The notes under the pieces: generated by a model | Database searches by the model: none | Seen by the model: only the letters and a program-made list of their open reading frames with translations | Told to the model about the DNA's origin: nothing | Shown here: piece by piece, positions 1-8,541 of the stretch | Layout of the letters: the number at the start of each line of letters is the position of its first letter | How positions within the stretch are numbered: position 1 is the first letter of the stretch | Made by a program: the position numbers and the translations under genes | Source of the DNA: a virus | IMG/VR virus record: IMGVR_UViG_3300034418_001897 | Location: 1-29,808 of that record | Direction: 5' to 3' (one strand) | DNA: 29,808 bases

Positions 1-542
1 GAAGCCAAGCTGGTAGTGGTGAACGGGTTCATCAGGTAATACTTGTCACCTGACATGGGAACACCAACGCTGTCCATCAGAGCGCCAGCGCCAGCTACGT
101 CTGACCATGCATCAACGGCAGTGCCGTGGTTACCATATTTCAGGGAGGAGTTCTTGAGCATATATGCGGCAAGATCAACTTCCAGATCGGTAACGATACG
201 GCGGGCCATCGGGGCCAGAATTTCGTCAAGCTGATCCAGTTCCAGCGCTTCTTCTACGTTGCCCCATTCGGTAGCTACGGTGAAGTAGTTCTGGACAGTA
301 CCAGTTGCCTTACCAGCGATGATGTCAGACTTGGTTGAAGAACTGATGTCACCACCAGCGGTGCGGATTGAGTTGTAATCATGCGGACGCTTGAAGTCAA
401 CAGTTGAGCCGCTGGAAGGATTAAACTTGCCAGACAGCAACTGCGTGTCAACGGTCTTGGTTACAACGCGATTGCTTTCAAACGCATCCAGAAAGACGCG
501 AGCGACTTTCCGGGTTACGTTACTATTAAGATTGTTAGCCAT
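1..542 (-). CDS. Major capsid (coat) protein, P22 gp5-like, partial
   Basis: This is the first 180 residues of a coat protein whose 3' part lies beyond base 1. The visible part contains VDFKRPHDYNSIRTAGG, a central stretch around EWGNVEEALELDQLDEILAP, and MARRIVTDLEVDLAAYML, a pattern like the P22 coat family (HK97 fold). The start ATG at 542 follows the ribosome site AGAGGTGA. It lies 12 nt after the scaffold stop, in the classic portal-scaffold-coat order. The family call rests on recognition plus synteny. The missing C-terminal half cannot be checked. Confidence 0.78.
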   Translation of the reverse strand, partial: MANNLNSNVTRKVARVFLDAFESNRVVTKTVDTQLLSGKFNPSSGSTVDFKRPHDYNSIRTAGGDISSSTKSDIIAGKATGTVQNYFTVATEWGNVEEALELDQLDEILAPMARRIVTDLEVDLAAYMLKNSSLKYGNHGTAVDAWSDVAGAGALMDSVGVPMSGDKYYLMNPFTTTSLA

Positions 543-554
543 TGTGAGTCACCT

Positions 555-1382
555 CTATTCAAAAGTGGCTCCTGACGGCCCCCTTGGCTTGGGGGATATT
601 CCTGCGCCTTGCGGCGTTTCAACAGGGTCTGGAGCCTGATTTACCTTACGTTTCAGGGCAACAGCCTTTGGCTTTATCTCGGTAGCGATTCTGATCGCCG
701 CCTCCATCGGGGACAAGTTTCGGATGTTCTCAAGTTCCATCAGATTCTGCGATAAGTATTTGGTAATCAGTGGGCCTTGCTCATCCTCAATAATGAAGTT
801 GACCAAGTCGTTCTGAATACCAAAATTACTGACCGTGGCTCCAGCCACTTGCAGTTCTTCTGGCTTGATACCCATCTTGGTTGCCCGTGATGCGTATGCG
901 GCAATCTTGCCGTTCAAAGCCTCTTGCTGTTGTAGGCGCTTCTCCTCTGCCATACGCTCTTGCTGTTCATACAAATAGCGCTGTTGGGCATCGAAAGCGG
1001 CGGCCTGCTTTAACCGCTCGTCCCTTTCTGTTACCGCTCGCTTGTATTCCTCATCGGATATAGAAAACGGGTCTGGCATCTCTGGAACTTGCGGGCGCTG
1101 TTCCTTCGGCATCTGTTGCAGTAATTTTTCCCGCTCACGCTCTAGTGCCTCTGCCCTGCGCTCGGCCTCCCGAAACTTCAGGGTTTTTTCAGCAATAGCC
1201 TGATCGAAAATTCTCTGCTGTTCTTCCGAAAAAACAACTTTTTGTTTCTGGGTTTCCCCAGACCCCGGTGATGAGTCGGAATCAAGACCTTCGTCTTGAT
1301 CTTCAGCCTCTTGCGTATCCTCAATCTCAACTTGATCTGAGTCGGATTCTTCAACGTAATCGTCTGGTTGCATCTCTGCCAT
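555..1382 (-). CDS. Capsid scaffolding protein, P22 gp8-like
   Basis: 275 aa. The N-terminus (residues 1-45) is strongly acidic and low complexity. The middle (about 55-160) is a charged Gln/Glu/Arg-rich predicted coiled coil. The C-terminus is basic (KPKAVALKRKV) and Pro/Gly-rich. This acidic-helical-basic architecture is typical of scaffolds, which template procapsid assembly through a basic C-terminal coat-binding segment. P22 gp8 is about 300 aa. The gene lies directly upstream of coat. The ATG has AAAGGG about 7 nt upstream. The function is inferred from composition and position, because scaffolds diverge too fast for motif proof. Confidence 0.75.
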   Translation of the reverse strand: MAEMQPDDYVEESDSDQVEIEDTQEAEDQDEGLDSDSSPGSGETQKQKVVFSEEQQRIFDQAIAEKTLKFREAERRAEALEREREKLLQQMPKEQRPQVPEMPDPFSISDEEYKRAVTERDERLKQAAAFDAQQRYLYEQQERMAEEKRLQQQEALNGKIAAYASRATKMGIKPEELQVAGATVSNFGIQNDLVNFIIEDEQGPLITKYLSQNLMELENIRNLSPMEAAIRIATEIKPKAVALKRKVNQAPDPVETPQGAGISPKPRGPSGATFE

Positions 1383-1407
1383 GATTTTGCCCTTTGTAGG
1401 TAAATGC

Positions 1408-1446
1408 CGTGAATAAGGTCACGTTCCTGCCGTGGATAAGGCCACG
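1408..1446 (-). repeat. Two tandem 16-nt hairpin/dyad elements
   Basis: In the 110-bp gap between the ART-like gene and scaffold, a 23-nt unit occurs twice in tandem. Each unit holds a perfect dyad: plus strand CGTGA-ATAAGG-TCACG at 1408-1423 and CGTGG-ATAAGG-CCACG at 1431-1446. The two differences between copies are on opposite arms and restore pairing (A-T versus G-C). This shows the pairing or symmetry is maintained. It could be a pair of RNA hairpins with loop CCUUAU on the transcript, or a double protein-binding site controlling scaffold and coat. Confidence 0.75.
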
Positions 1447-1492
1447 TTCCTTCTGCTAGTGTATCACCGTCTACAGTGACACAGCAATACTG

Positions 1493-3850
1493 TCAATTAT
1501 TCTTTTCTTGACGTTGTCCTGATAGTGCGCTACCGCCAACCAAGCTACCGCCAGCTATGCCAGCCAAGATATCGCTGGAATTCTTTTTGGATGGGTCAAA
1601 TTTCGCATACGTTGATCTGATTCGAGATTCGTAATCGGGGAATGTGATTATATGCTGGGTGTCTGGGTTCACTCCGGCCATTGACTGCCCATAACTGCGG
1701 CCAGTTCCAAATTTGGTGTCCACCGTATTATCTATAACGCCCTCATACCCCAAATTCTTAAGAACTTGAGCAGATATACCACCGGGTGACACCATATCCC
1801 CTGTATAGTCATCATAAGCATCTGTTATGTGCCTTCTGATTGAGTAATCGAGATCGCTCAAATCAAGTTGACCATCAGCCAAATACTCAGAAACATCCGA
1901 CATAACCATTTCAATCTGATGGGTTGACTGATATGCATCGGTGTCTGAAATCGCATCGTAAACCTTCTGATATAAATCATCTGATGCCTCATTGAGCGCC
2001 TCATAATACTCATCGCTGTAAGGTGTTAAACCCTTTGTGCCAGACAAATCAATGTCCAGAGTAGTGCTGTCTGGCCCGCCAATCACTGCATACTTTTCGG
2101 TGTTGATTCGCAGGGGATAAACAATCCCTCCTTCTGCGTCACCAACAAGCATTTTCCTTGCAATAGCTTCAGCGACACCCGCCTCATCACGGTTATAATC
2201 TTCGAGTGTAAATCCATACTCAGAAAGCAGTTCATCTGGATAATCAGATAGGGCATCAGCAACACGCTCAGACTCTGTTTCAATCCTGCCTGTCAGGTCA
2301 GGCCCAACACCTGCATAGTTTGTATTTACATCGTCTATGCTAGTGGATGCGTATGTACCTCTACCCCAATCGTTCTCTGGATTTGAAATGTCGCCTCTAA
2401 ATCTATCTATATCGTGAGTTGATCCGCTGTATGCCTCCGTTGTCATACCCATCTGGTCAGCCCTCTGCATCCTTGCGTCATAACTCATGTCTAAGTCGTT
2501 TAGGGCTGAACGCGCCAATCCCTGCGGGGCTGGTGGCTGGATGTCTGCCGGGCTTCTGATCAACTTTGTAACAGCAGACTTTAACTGCGGGGTTATGTCG
2601 TAATTGCCAGCATCTTCCGAAAGCACTGTAGATATTGCCTGCGCCGGGTTGTCAAATCCCAGCCCATCTTCTTTCCAAAGCGCCTTTACAAGATTCTTGA
2701 CATTACCCGGCAGTTCTTTCAGTGACTCTGGAGTCATCAATTCTTCCCAGCTAATGTCATAAGAAAATGGCCAAGATTCGCGCACCGCACTTAGCGTTTC
2801 GTCAAGATCATATCTGTTCATCTTGGAGAATCCGCTAACAACTGCTACACCAGTTCCCAGCTTGCTACCTGATGCGAGTATGTTTGAGCTGCCGCGCTGG
2901 GCTGGGTCGAATGCTGCGCTGGTTGATCGGATGTTTTTTGGGTCAAATATCAAAACCTCACCACCAACTTCTCTTCCAGTAAATCCCCTCTCCGCAAGCA
3001 CATCGTTTGCTCTTGCTCTCCACGCCCGAACCGCCTCACTTCCAGTTAAATTTGGCATTTCAGATCTAGCAACATTGTATGCGTCATCAAAATCCTGAAT
3101 CCCAGCAAGCTGCCCTCTGTAATTCAGTGGCATTGCTATTGCTTTGCTTTGGTCAACATATCTTTCACCATACGATGGTATTGGCGATGCATAAACCCCA
3201 GCGCCCAGTTTTCCTTCGGTAGACGGTATAAATTCTTCAATATCTGGCGCTTCCGTCCAGTGATATACGGGCCTGTCTGGGTTCCAGTCGCCTTCTACCG
3301 CCCTCTGCATGCGTGCTGCGTGGGACATGTCGAGATCGCCAGTCTGGGGGGTCAGTCTGGCATTCTTACTACCAACCATACCCAGAACAACTGATCCCGG
3401 CGTTGCCGCCCTGACAGCCTGCACTCCTGCTGGAGCGCCACCTACCATAGCGATAGTCGGATCAAACTCTGTGACCCCCCCTGTCTCTGGGTTGTATGCT
3501 GTGCCACCCAAAGCGGCGGCGGTGTACTGGTCTTTAAAAAGTTCCTCTACACCTCTAAGCGCAGTCTGGACAGTTTCAGTAGCTTGTTCCCGGTTATTGC
3601 CAATGTCGTAGAGGAAATGCAACGCGTTTTTCAGGCCACGGTACAATGGTGAATAGGTGGGGTCACGTTCAGGCTCGCCGTACTGGGCTGGGACAGTTCT
3701 GATCTCGACTGCTGGGCCACGCCGTGTTTCTGTGTAGCCCTCAACCAACTGTTGCTCTGGCGACAAGATTTCACGGCGAACAGGCATAAGAAAGCCAAAC
3801 AAGCCTTCCCCGCCGTATTCGTACTGTCTCAATGCAGACTGTTCAGCCAT
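1493..3850 (-). CDS. Large polyvalent-type protein with two ADP-ribosyltransferase-like domains
   Basis: 785 aa, between portal and scaffold. Residues about 172-327 match the general pattern of ART domains in phage polyvalent proteins: Y196-H197-W-T, then GAGVY220AS, then GE298VLIFDPKNIRS and a closing AAFDPAQRGSSNILA. H197, Y220 and E298 fit an H-Y-E catalytic triad. A second, diverged copy starts at about 452: DLDMSYDARMQRA echoes DLDMSHAARMQRA at 172-184, then YSGS, GTY500AS and a closing AKFDPSKKNSSDILA. The His is replaced by Ser475 and no Glu is seen at the third motif, so copy two may be inactive. The start overlaps the upstream stop (TGATG). It may be a virion protein injected into the host to modify host proteins, which is inference. 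Confidence 0.7.
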   Translation of the reverse strand: MAEQSALRQYEYGGEGLFGFLMPVRREILSPEQQLVEGYTETRRGPAVEIRTVPAQYGEPERDPTYSPLYRGLKNALHFLYDIGNNREQATETVQTALRGVEELFKDQYTAAALGGTAYNPETGGVTEFDPTIAMVGGAPAGVQAVRAATPGSVVLGMVGSKNARLTPQTGDLDMSHAARMQRAVEGDWNPDRPVYHWTEAPDIEEFIPSTEGKLGAGVYASPIPSYGERYVDQSKAIAMPLNYRGQLAGIQDFDDAYNVARSEMPNLTGSEAVRAWRARANDVLAERGFTGREVGGEVLIFDPKNIRSTSAAFDPAQRGSSNILASGSKLGTGVAVVSGFSKMNRYDLDETLSAVRESWPFSYDISWEELMTPESLKELPGNVKNLVKALWKEDGLGFDNPAQAISTVLSEDAGNYDITPQLKSAVTKLIRSPADIQPPAPQGLARSALNDLDMSYDARMQRADQMGMTTEAYSGSTHDIDRFRGDISNPENDWGRGTYASTSIDDVNTNYAGVGPDLTGRIETESERVADALSDYPDELLSEYGFTLEDYNRDEAGVAEAIARKMLVGDAEGGIVYPLRINTEKYAVIGGPDSTTLDIDLSGTKGLTPYSDEYYEALNEASDDLYQKVYDAISDTDAYQSTHQIEMVMSDVSEYLADGQLDLSDLDYSIRRHITDAYDDYTGDMVSPGGISAQVLKNLGYEGVIDNTVDTKFGTGRSYGQSMAGVNPDTQHIITFPDYESRIRSTYAKFDPSKKNSSDILAGIAGGSLVGGSALSGQRQEKNN

Positions 3851-3999
3851 CAGCCCTGCCCACGGTAAGCCTTGTAGCTACGCTTCTGATGCTTGCTCAT
3901 GGTGCTGTGCTTTCGCGCACCGTGGCCTATGGACGTGCCTTTCACGCCCTTGCCTTCCTGCATCAGTTCGTAAGTGTTGCGCTCGGTTTTCTTAGCCAC
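3850..3999 (-). CDS. Small basic protein coupled to portal
   Basis: 49 aa, starting at GTG (3999) inside the portal's last codons (GTGGCTAA) and ending in TGATG, shared with the next gene's ATG. The product is rich in Lys/Arg/His/Gly: AKKTERNTYELMQEGKG, IGHGARKHSTMSKHQK, SYKAYRGQG. No family was recognised. The overlaps at both ends imply strict translational coupling of portal, this protein and the ART-like protein, so it is probably made at a fixed ratio to them. A role in packaging or the virion is possible but unsupported. Confidence 0.6.
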   Translation of the reverse strand: MAKKTERNTYELMQEGKGVKGTSIGHGARKHSTMSKHQKRSYKAYRGQG

Positions 4000-6169
4000 G
4001 CCTGAACATTCCTATCATCGGGTTAGCCAGTTCCTGCGCCTTCTTGACGTTATCAAGCTGGACGCCTTCGGTCTGGACACCTTCCTTCGTGATCTTGGCT
4101 CCAGCTTCCTGCGCCTTGATCTGGGTGTTCATGCGGTCAGTCTGGGCTTTGAATACGTCAACCTGATTGTCGGCCTGATCGTTCTGGGCAGACATCTGGG
4201 CCTTCTGAGCCTCAAGCTGTAGCTTCATCTGCTCATTCTGAACCTTCGCCTGCTCGATCTGGGCGCGAGCCATCTCGGCCTGACCCTTCATCATCTCAGC
4301 CTGCGCCATGATGCTTGCCGGGTCTTGCTGTTGACCCTGCTGGGCCATCTGCTGTTGCATCTGGGCCTGTTCTTCATCGGTCATCTGAGAGGCCGGGATC
4401 ATGCCGGCCTTCAGCATCTGATCACGCTTGCGTTCAGCAATCTGGTCAGCAGACGGGGTGTTGATGTTTTGCATCATGATGTCCCCGGCGATTTGCATGA
4501 TGGACGGGTCAACCTTCGCCATCTCGATGATCATTTCCAGCGTTTCCTGCTGGCGGTTCTTGAAGCTGGGGCCAGCCTTACAAATCACATCGTACACGCC
4601 CTGCGACAAGTCGTTCAGGGTCACGATCTCGCCTGTGGCGTTGTCAATGACGCGCTGGTTGATGGTTTCCATGTCGTAGGTTTCATCTTCGTACAGGACG
4701 CGCATGGTGCGCTCGGTGTCGTAAACCTTCGGTATGGAATCGACAAGAATCTTGCCTGCGGCGGCAATGGCAAACTGCACGGCCTTGTTGTATTTGTAGG
4801 TGGAGTTGTCGCCTTTGTTCTGCAACGCGCGAATAGCCACGCCCGACTGAAGGCCGGGGTTGTCACCCATGTTGGCGGCAAACATTCCAGCCGAATAGCC
4901 AATCATACTGCGCATGGCTTCGGAGATTGTCCGCAGGCCGGGGTTGATCTGTGCGCCACCGTTCTGCTGGGGCGGGGCCGGGGATTCCGGGTCTACGTTG
5001 TAGAACTGCACCGGATCGGAGTTGGTGTTCAGGGTGGACAGCGAATCCTCATGGCCTGCCGCCTGCGCCAGAGTCATCCAATACTTAGCCCTTGGGGCCA
5101 GTGCGCCTTCTTCAATCTCACGGCTCATGGAGTAGTTCAGGACACGCTGGGGGTCTAGCAGTTTCTCAACCACGCCCCAGTAGATTGTCTTGTTCTCGAA
5201 TATCTTAAAGTTGCCATACATCGGCACAATGGGGATGCGGTTGAACACAGTGTCGTGGTCATCTTCCAGCCAATCCTTCGCGTCAAAGAACCGGGAGCAG
5301 ACTTTGCTGACCTTGCGCTTGCGGCGCTTGATCTCAGTCACGCCAACCATTGCCATATCATCGACAACCTTCTCGTAGTCCTCATTGACTTCGTAGGTCT
5401 GGCCGTTGGACATCATGACCAGTTCGCGTTCCTCTTTTTCAACGTACAGCAACTCACCGATAACAACGACTTCAGCTTTGTCGTAATAGGCATCGCCGTC
5501 CCGGTCATCAGGGACAGACTCGCCCTTTGCTTCAGGCCAGCGGCGCTCAAACTCATCCTTTGCCACGGCGTGTAGGACGAATGCGTAGCGGCTGTCGCTC
5601 TTGTCTTGACGCTCTGCGGCAGGGTCAAACCAGACCCGGTCAATGGCATTGCCGATCTTCTCAATGCAAAGGTCTTGGTCAAAGGAATTATCGTCAACGT
5701 ACTTCTGGCTCACACGAAACGCATCGAATCCACATACGATCATGCCTCTAGCGGCACTTGAATACACTTCTTTAGCGTTGGACATATTCTCGATGTTTCG
5801 GATGATCCCGTCATACGTCAACGCAATGTCCTTGGTTGCGTTCCCACCAGCGGGTGATACTCGGATGTCAAAGTCTGCCTGCTCGATCTCACCGGCAACC
5901 TGATCCACGATGGGGCAGACCATGTCGAAAGTGTAGCGGGGCTTGTTGATATTGGCGTTCCACCAGTAGGGTTCCCACTGGCCGTCACGCTTGTCGATGA
6001 ACAGGTGCGCCTCACGGGCGCGTTCGCGGTTGTCGTGGTCAGCGTCCTGTGCCGCCGACAGCATATTCATTACCGACTGATGATCATCATAGCCGTATGC
6101 TTTTTCATCGGAGTCGCGTTCTTCTTTGCGCTCCGACTTGCTTTCTTCGTATTCGTAATCATCAGCCAT
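3992..6169 (-). CDS. Portal protein, P22 gp1-like
   Basis: 725 aa, the same length I recall for the P22 portal. The N-terminus is acidic. The body contains DKRDGQWEPYWW, FDMVCPIVDQVAGEIEQADFD and ARGMIVCGFDAFRVS, typical of P22-type portals. The last about 130 residues are Gln/Met/Ala-rich and strongly helical (QAEMMKGQAEMARAQIEQAK), matching the long helical barrel of P22-like portals. It forms the dodecameric DNA channel at the capsid vertex and docks terminase and tail. The start overlaps the large terminase 3' end by 8 nt. Confidence 0.92.
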   Translation of the reverse strand: MADDYEYEESKSERKEERDSDEKAYGYDDHQSVMNMLSAAQDADHDNRERAREAHLFIDKRDGQWEPYWWNANINKPRYTFDMVCPIVDQVAGEIEQADFDIRVSPAGGNATKDIALTYDGIIRNIENMSNAKEVYSSAARGMIVCGFDAFRVSQKYVDDNSFDQDLCIEKIGNAIDRVWFDPAAERQDKSDSRYAFVLHAVAKDEFERRWPEAKGESVPDDRDGDAYYDKAEVVVIGELLYVEKEERELVMMSNGQTYEVNEDYEKVVDDMAMVGVTEIKRRKRKVSKVCSRFFDAKDWLEDDHDTVFNRIPIVPMYGNFKIFENKTIYWGVVEKLLDPQRVLNYSMSREIEEGALAPRAKYWMTLAQAAGHEDSLSTLNTNSDPVQFYNVDPESPAPPQQNGGAQINPGLRTISEAMRSMIGYSAGMFAANMGDNPGLQSGVAIRALQNKGDNSTYKYNKAVQFAIAAAGKILVDSIPKVYDTERTMRVLYEDETYDMETINQRVIDNATGEIVTLNDLSQGVYDVICKAGPSFKNRQQETLEMIIEMAKVDPSIMQIAGDIMMQNINTPSADQIAERKRDQMLKAGMIPASQMTDEEQAQMQQQMAQQGQQQDPASIMAQAEMMKGQAEMARAQIEQAKVQNEQMKLQLEAQKAQMSAQNDQADNQVDVFKAQTDRMNTQIKAQEAGAKITKEGVQTEGVQLDNVKKAQELANPMIGMFRRG

Positions 6170-7583
6170 GATTAGCCCATCCCGTGAAATTTATTTTTGC
6201 CACTTCAGCCTTCTTATGTTTTGGCGAAAACATACTCATCATCAGAGCGTCGCCCATATTCGGCGATGGCAGTTCGTATGGTTTCTTAGCCATGTCAATC
6301 TTCGACATTATCTGGATTTTACCATTATTGCTACGCTTTTGTGGAATCCTACATACTTCTGACCGTAGTTGATCAAGATTGTCGATGTCAGACGACAGTG
6401 ATATTAGTTCGTCCGGGTCAATGTATTGCTTCTTCTCAACGGCTCGGTAGGTGGACTCGAACCGCTCGCGTAGCTTCCACCAGTATTGCGCCCGCTTGTT
6501 CACGAACGTGTCTTTGTTGGTCTTGCTGTCCTTCCCGCTGTACGGCGAGTTCGGGTCATCAGGTGATTCCGATCCCCGGAACATGAAGCGCTCGATCTTG
6601 GTGTTCTCAAGTTCTTGGTCAACCTGACGCTTCAGGCTGATGCCCAACCCGTCACAGTCCCAGACAAACCAATCTGCGCCGTCACTGCGGCATCGGTCAA
6701 GCGCCCAATCCATGCCTTCGTTGCTGTCTCCGGTGATCTTCTCGCATACATCCAGCACGACTGAGCCTTTGCGCACTGCATAGCCCTTCGAGTCTCCACC
6801 CTCATCGCTGGGGTCATGGCTGGCGATAACTGCGCCTGTGGCCTCAAAGCCCAGCTTCTTATGAGCGTCTATGGCGGCATCGAACCACTCTACCGGGATT
6901 ATCGAGTCCTCAACGGAATCAAGATACTCACCCTCCCAAATGTGGTTATACATGGCTAATGACATAGTCTGCTTGTCGTGCTTGCGCTCGTCATCTAGCA
7001 CTGCTGGGAAAAATGGGTTGTCCGAATGGTTCAGCATCACTATGGTGTGAAGCTCGTCCTCATAGTATCCGTCCCGGCGTAACTGCTTCTCAAACGGCTT
7101 CAGGAACCGCTGGCTGAACGCATCAGCCGAACTGCGCGGGTTAGCCGTCATCCATATCTCGGAGCCTTCCTCACGTAGCGTTGGTGTCAGAGCTTTCAGA
7201 GAGTTGAAGCTGATGGTTTGCGCTTCCTCTACCCAGAAACGATTGAAGCCATACATGGATTTGACCCCCTCAGGGTTCCTTGCAAGACCTCTAAATTTAA
7301 AGGCCACGTTGCCGTTGTAGAGTATCTGGTTGTTCTGTACCTCAAAGCCGGGAAGGTTTAACCGCTCTATCTCTCCCGCCAGTAATGCGTGTACACTGTC
7401 GTCAATGCTATTCTGGTATTCGCGGAAGCAAGCAATTTTTGAGTTTCTTGTCATGACATCCATCAGGCACAGATTTGCGATGCTCATGCTTTTCCCTGAA
7501 CCCCTGCCGCCGAACGCGATACGGAAGCGGGCTGGCCTTTCTACAAAGCGCAGTAACTTCTCTGGGAGTTGCATGGTGGGCAT
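6162..7583 (-). CDS. Terminase large subunit (packaging ATPase/nuclease)
   Basis: 473 aa. Walker A is GGRGSGKS at residues 25-32, with Walker B plus catalytic Glu in RFWVEEA at about 116-121. A coupling motif follows (MTANPRS). The C-terminal half is RNase H-like nuclease, with the acidic stretch SHDPSDEGGDSKG and later WDCDGLG. This is the PBSX/Terminase_3-like motor that translocates DNA into the procapsid and cuts it. It follows the small subunit and overlaps portal by 8 nt. No strong ribosome site precedes ATG 7583. An internal ATG three codons later is possible. Confidence 0.93.
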   Translation of the reverse strand: MPTMQLPEKLLRFVERPARFRIAFGGRGSGKSMSIANLCLMDVMTRNSKIACFREYQNSIDDSVHALLAGEIERLNLPGFEVQNNQILYNGNVAFKFRGLARNPEGVKSMYGFNRFWVEEAQTISFNSLKALTPTLREEGSEIWMTANPRSSADAFSQRFLKPFEKQLRRDGYYEDELHTIVMLNHSDNPFFPAVLDDERKHDKQTMSLAMYNHIWEGEYLDSVEDSIIPVEWFDAAIDAHKKLGFEATGAVIASHDPSDEGGDSKGYAVRKGSVVLDVCEKITGDSNEGMDWALDRCRSDGADWFVWDCDGLGISLKRQVDQELENTKIERFMFRGSESPDDPNSPYSGKDSKTNKDTFVNKRAQYWWKLRERFESTYRAVEKKQYIDPDELISLSSDIDNLDQLRSEVCRIPQKRSNNGKIQIMSKIDMAKKPYELPSPNMGDALMMSMFSPKHKKAEVAKINFTGWANHG

Positions 7584-7586
7584 ATT

Positions 7587-7742
7587 TTATTCGAACACTG
7601 GCCGCTGTTTCTTCCTGCCCTTGTCCCGGTTGGCGTGGCTGTAGGCGATGGCGACAGCTTGGCTGGGCTTCTTGCCGGCGGCTATCTCCATGCGGATATT
7701 CTCTGCGATCACCTTTTTACTCTTGCCCGGCTGTAATGGCAT
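7587..7742 (-). CDS. Small basic protein, DUF6496-like
   Basis: 51 aa: it begins MPLQPGKSKKVIAENIRMEI and continues AAGKKPSQAVAIAYSHANRDKG. The arrangement GKSKKVIAENI...G(K/R)KPSQAVAIA matches a small conserved family (DUF6496) common in phages and seen beside DNA packaging genes. GGGAG lies about 7 nt upstream of ATG 7742. The gene overlaps the end of the small terminase by 26 nt and stops 3 nt before the large terminase. Its function is unknown. Position suggests a packaging accessory or DNA-binding role. Confidence 0.75.
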   Translation of the reverse strand: MPLQPGKSKKVIAENIRMEIAAGKKPSQAVAIAYSHANRDKGRKKQRPVFE

Positions 7743-8100
7743 GGTCTGCTCCCACGATTTCTATTGTCCACTTGGTATCAGTCTCGATGGGTGCGCCATC
7801 AATTCCGCTGATCTCACGGCGCTCGGTTTCCTTCCAGCCTGCTTGGGTTTTCAGGTAGAACTGGGCGGCCTGCACGTTGCCGTTCTTGGCTTCCCTGATG
7901 AGCGATCCAGCCACGTCAATGACGGCCATTGCCTTCCCCCGCCTATAGGCTTCATTTACCTCTGGCTGGTTCTGACAAATCTTGTGGAAGGTGTTGAAAC
8001 ATATGCCGAAATAGTCAGCGATCTGTTGCTTCGTGCATGAAGCGGCTAAGACCTCAACTTTGTCGGCTTGCTCTTTATCAAATGTGATACACGGTTTCAT
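7717..8100 (-). CDS. Terminase small subunit
   Basis: 127 aa from ATG 8100, preceded by CACGGAG. A longer reading to 8145 lacks a ribosome site. The N-terminal helix-turn-helix (ASCTKQQIADYFGICFNTF, about residues 20-38) would recognise the packaging site. EAYRRGKAMAVIDVAGSLI and GNVQAAQFYLKTQAGWKE are typical of phage small terminases. The C-terminus is acidic and could contact the large subunit. It sits directly upstream of the DUF6496-like gene and terminase large subunit. Confidence 0.82.
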   Translation of the reverse strand: MKPCITFDKEQADKVEVLAASCTKQQIADYFGICFNTFHKICQNQPEVNEAYRRGKAMAVIDVAGSLIREAKNGNVQAAQFYLKTQAGWKETERREISGIDGAPIETDTKWTIEIVGADHAITAGQE

Positions 8101-8116
8101 ATGCTCCGTGATTTTA

Positions 8117-8509
8117 TCACATCCGATAGAAGATATGTCTACCAATTTTTATTGTCGGGCGTAAATGCTTTGCCCAGTCTGGCTGGACGTAGTCGGCGTG
8201 GTAATGGGTGGCTTGGTTGGTCAGGTCTGGGTACAGGTCAAAGTAAACTCCAACCGCAATGATGACTGCCTGACCGTAGGCTTCCCGGTTGGCTATTGTC
8301 TCTGGCTTGCCGTCACACCAGTAGGTGAACTGGCACCGGTATCTTCTCTCCCCTCCCTGCTTGATTACTTCACAGGGGGTATCAGGGTATAGGTGGCTTG
8401 CCACTCTTGACATAACCACCTGCCCAGTTGCTATCTGGCCTTCGCGTGGCTCTGACCTACTCTCATGGTAGATCAGTTCAGCTAGACAAATGAGCGATTC
8501 CAGTAGCAT
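8117..8509 (-). CDS. Cell wall hydrolase, SleB/Hydrolase_2-like
   Basis: 130 aa. LAELIYHESRSEPREGQIATG at the N-terminus, then VVMSRV, the Tyr/Cys-rich QFTYWCDGKPE and a C-terminal ATHYHADYVQPDWA, follow the SleB-type peptidoglycan hydrolase pattern (catalytic Glu in the HES/GEA-like motif, His-rich end). No signal peptide or membrane segment is seen. It lies beside the small terminase, away from the holin-lysozyme genes. It may therefore help DNA entry as a virion component, or add to lysis. The ribosome site before ATG 8509 is weak. Confidence 0.78.
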   Translation of the reverse strand: MLLESLICLAELIYHESRSEPREGQIATGQVVMSRVASHLYPDTPCEVIKQGGERRYRCQFTYWCDGKPETIANREAYGQAVIIAVGVYFDLYPDLTNQATHYHADYVQPDWAKHLRPTIKIGRHIFYRM

Positions 8510-8541
8510 GACAAGAGGCGCACATCCTTGTGCTACGGAGA

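Noticed and set aside
1461-1496. Promoter before scaffold (TTGACA at 1491-1496, minus strand)
   Set aside because: A consensus -35 but no acceptable -10 at 16-18 bp; TGATACACT farther downstream lacks a matching -35. Kept as unproven.
4325-5158. 277-codon plus-strand open frame
   Set aside because: It lies entirely antisense to portal and its composition (Leu/His/Val-rich) is what the reverse of a codon-biased gene gives. No ribosome site or family resemblance.
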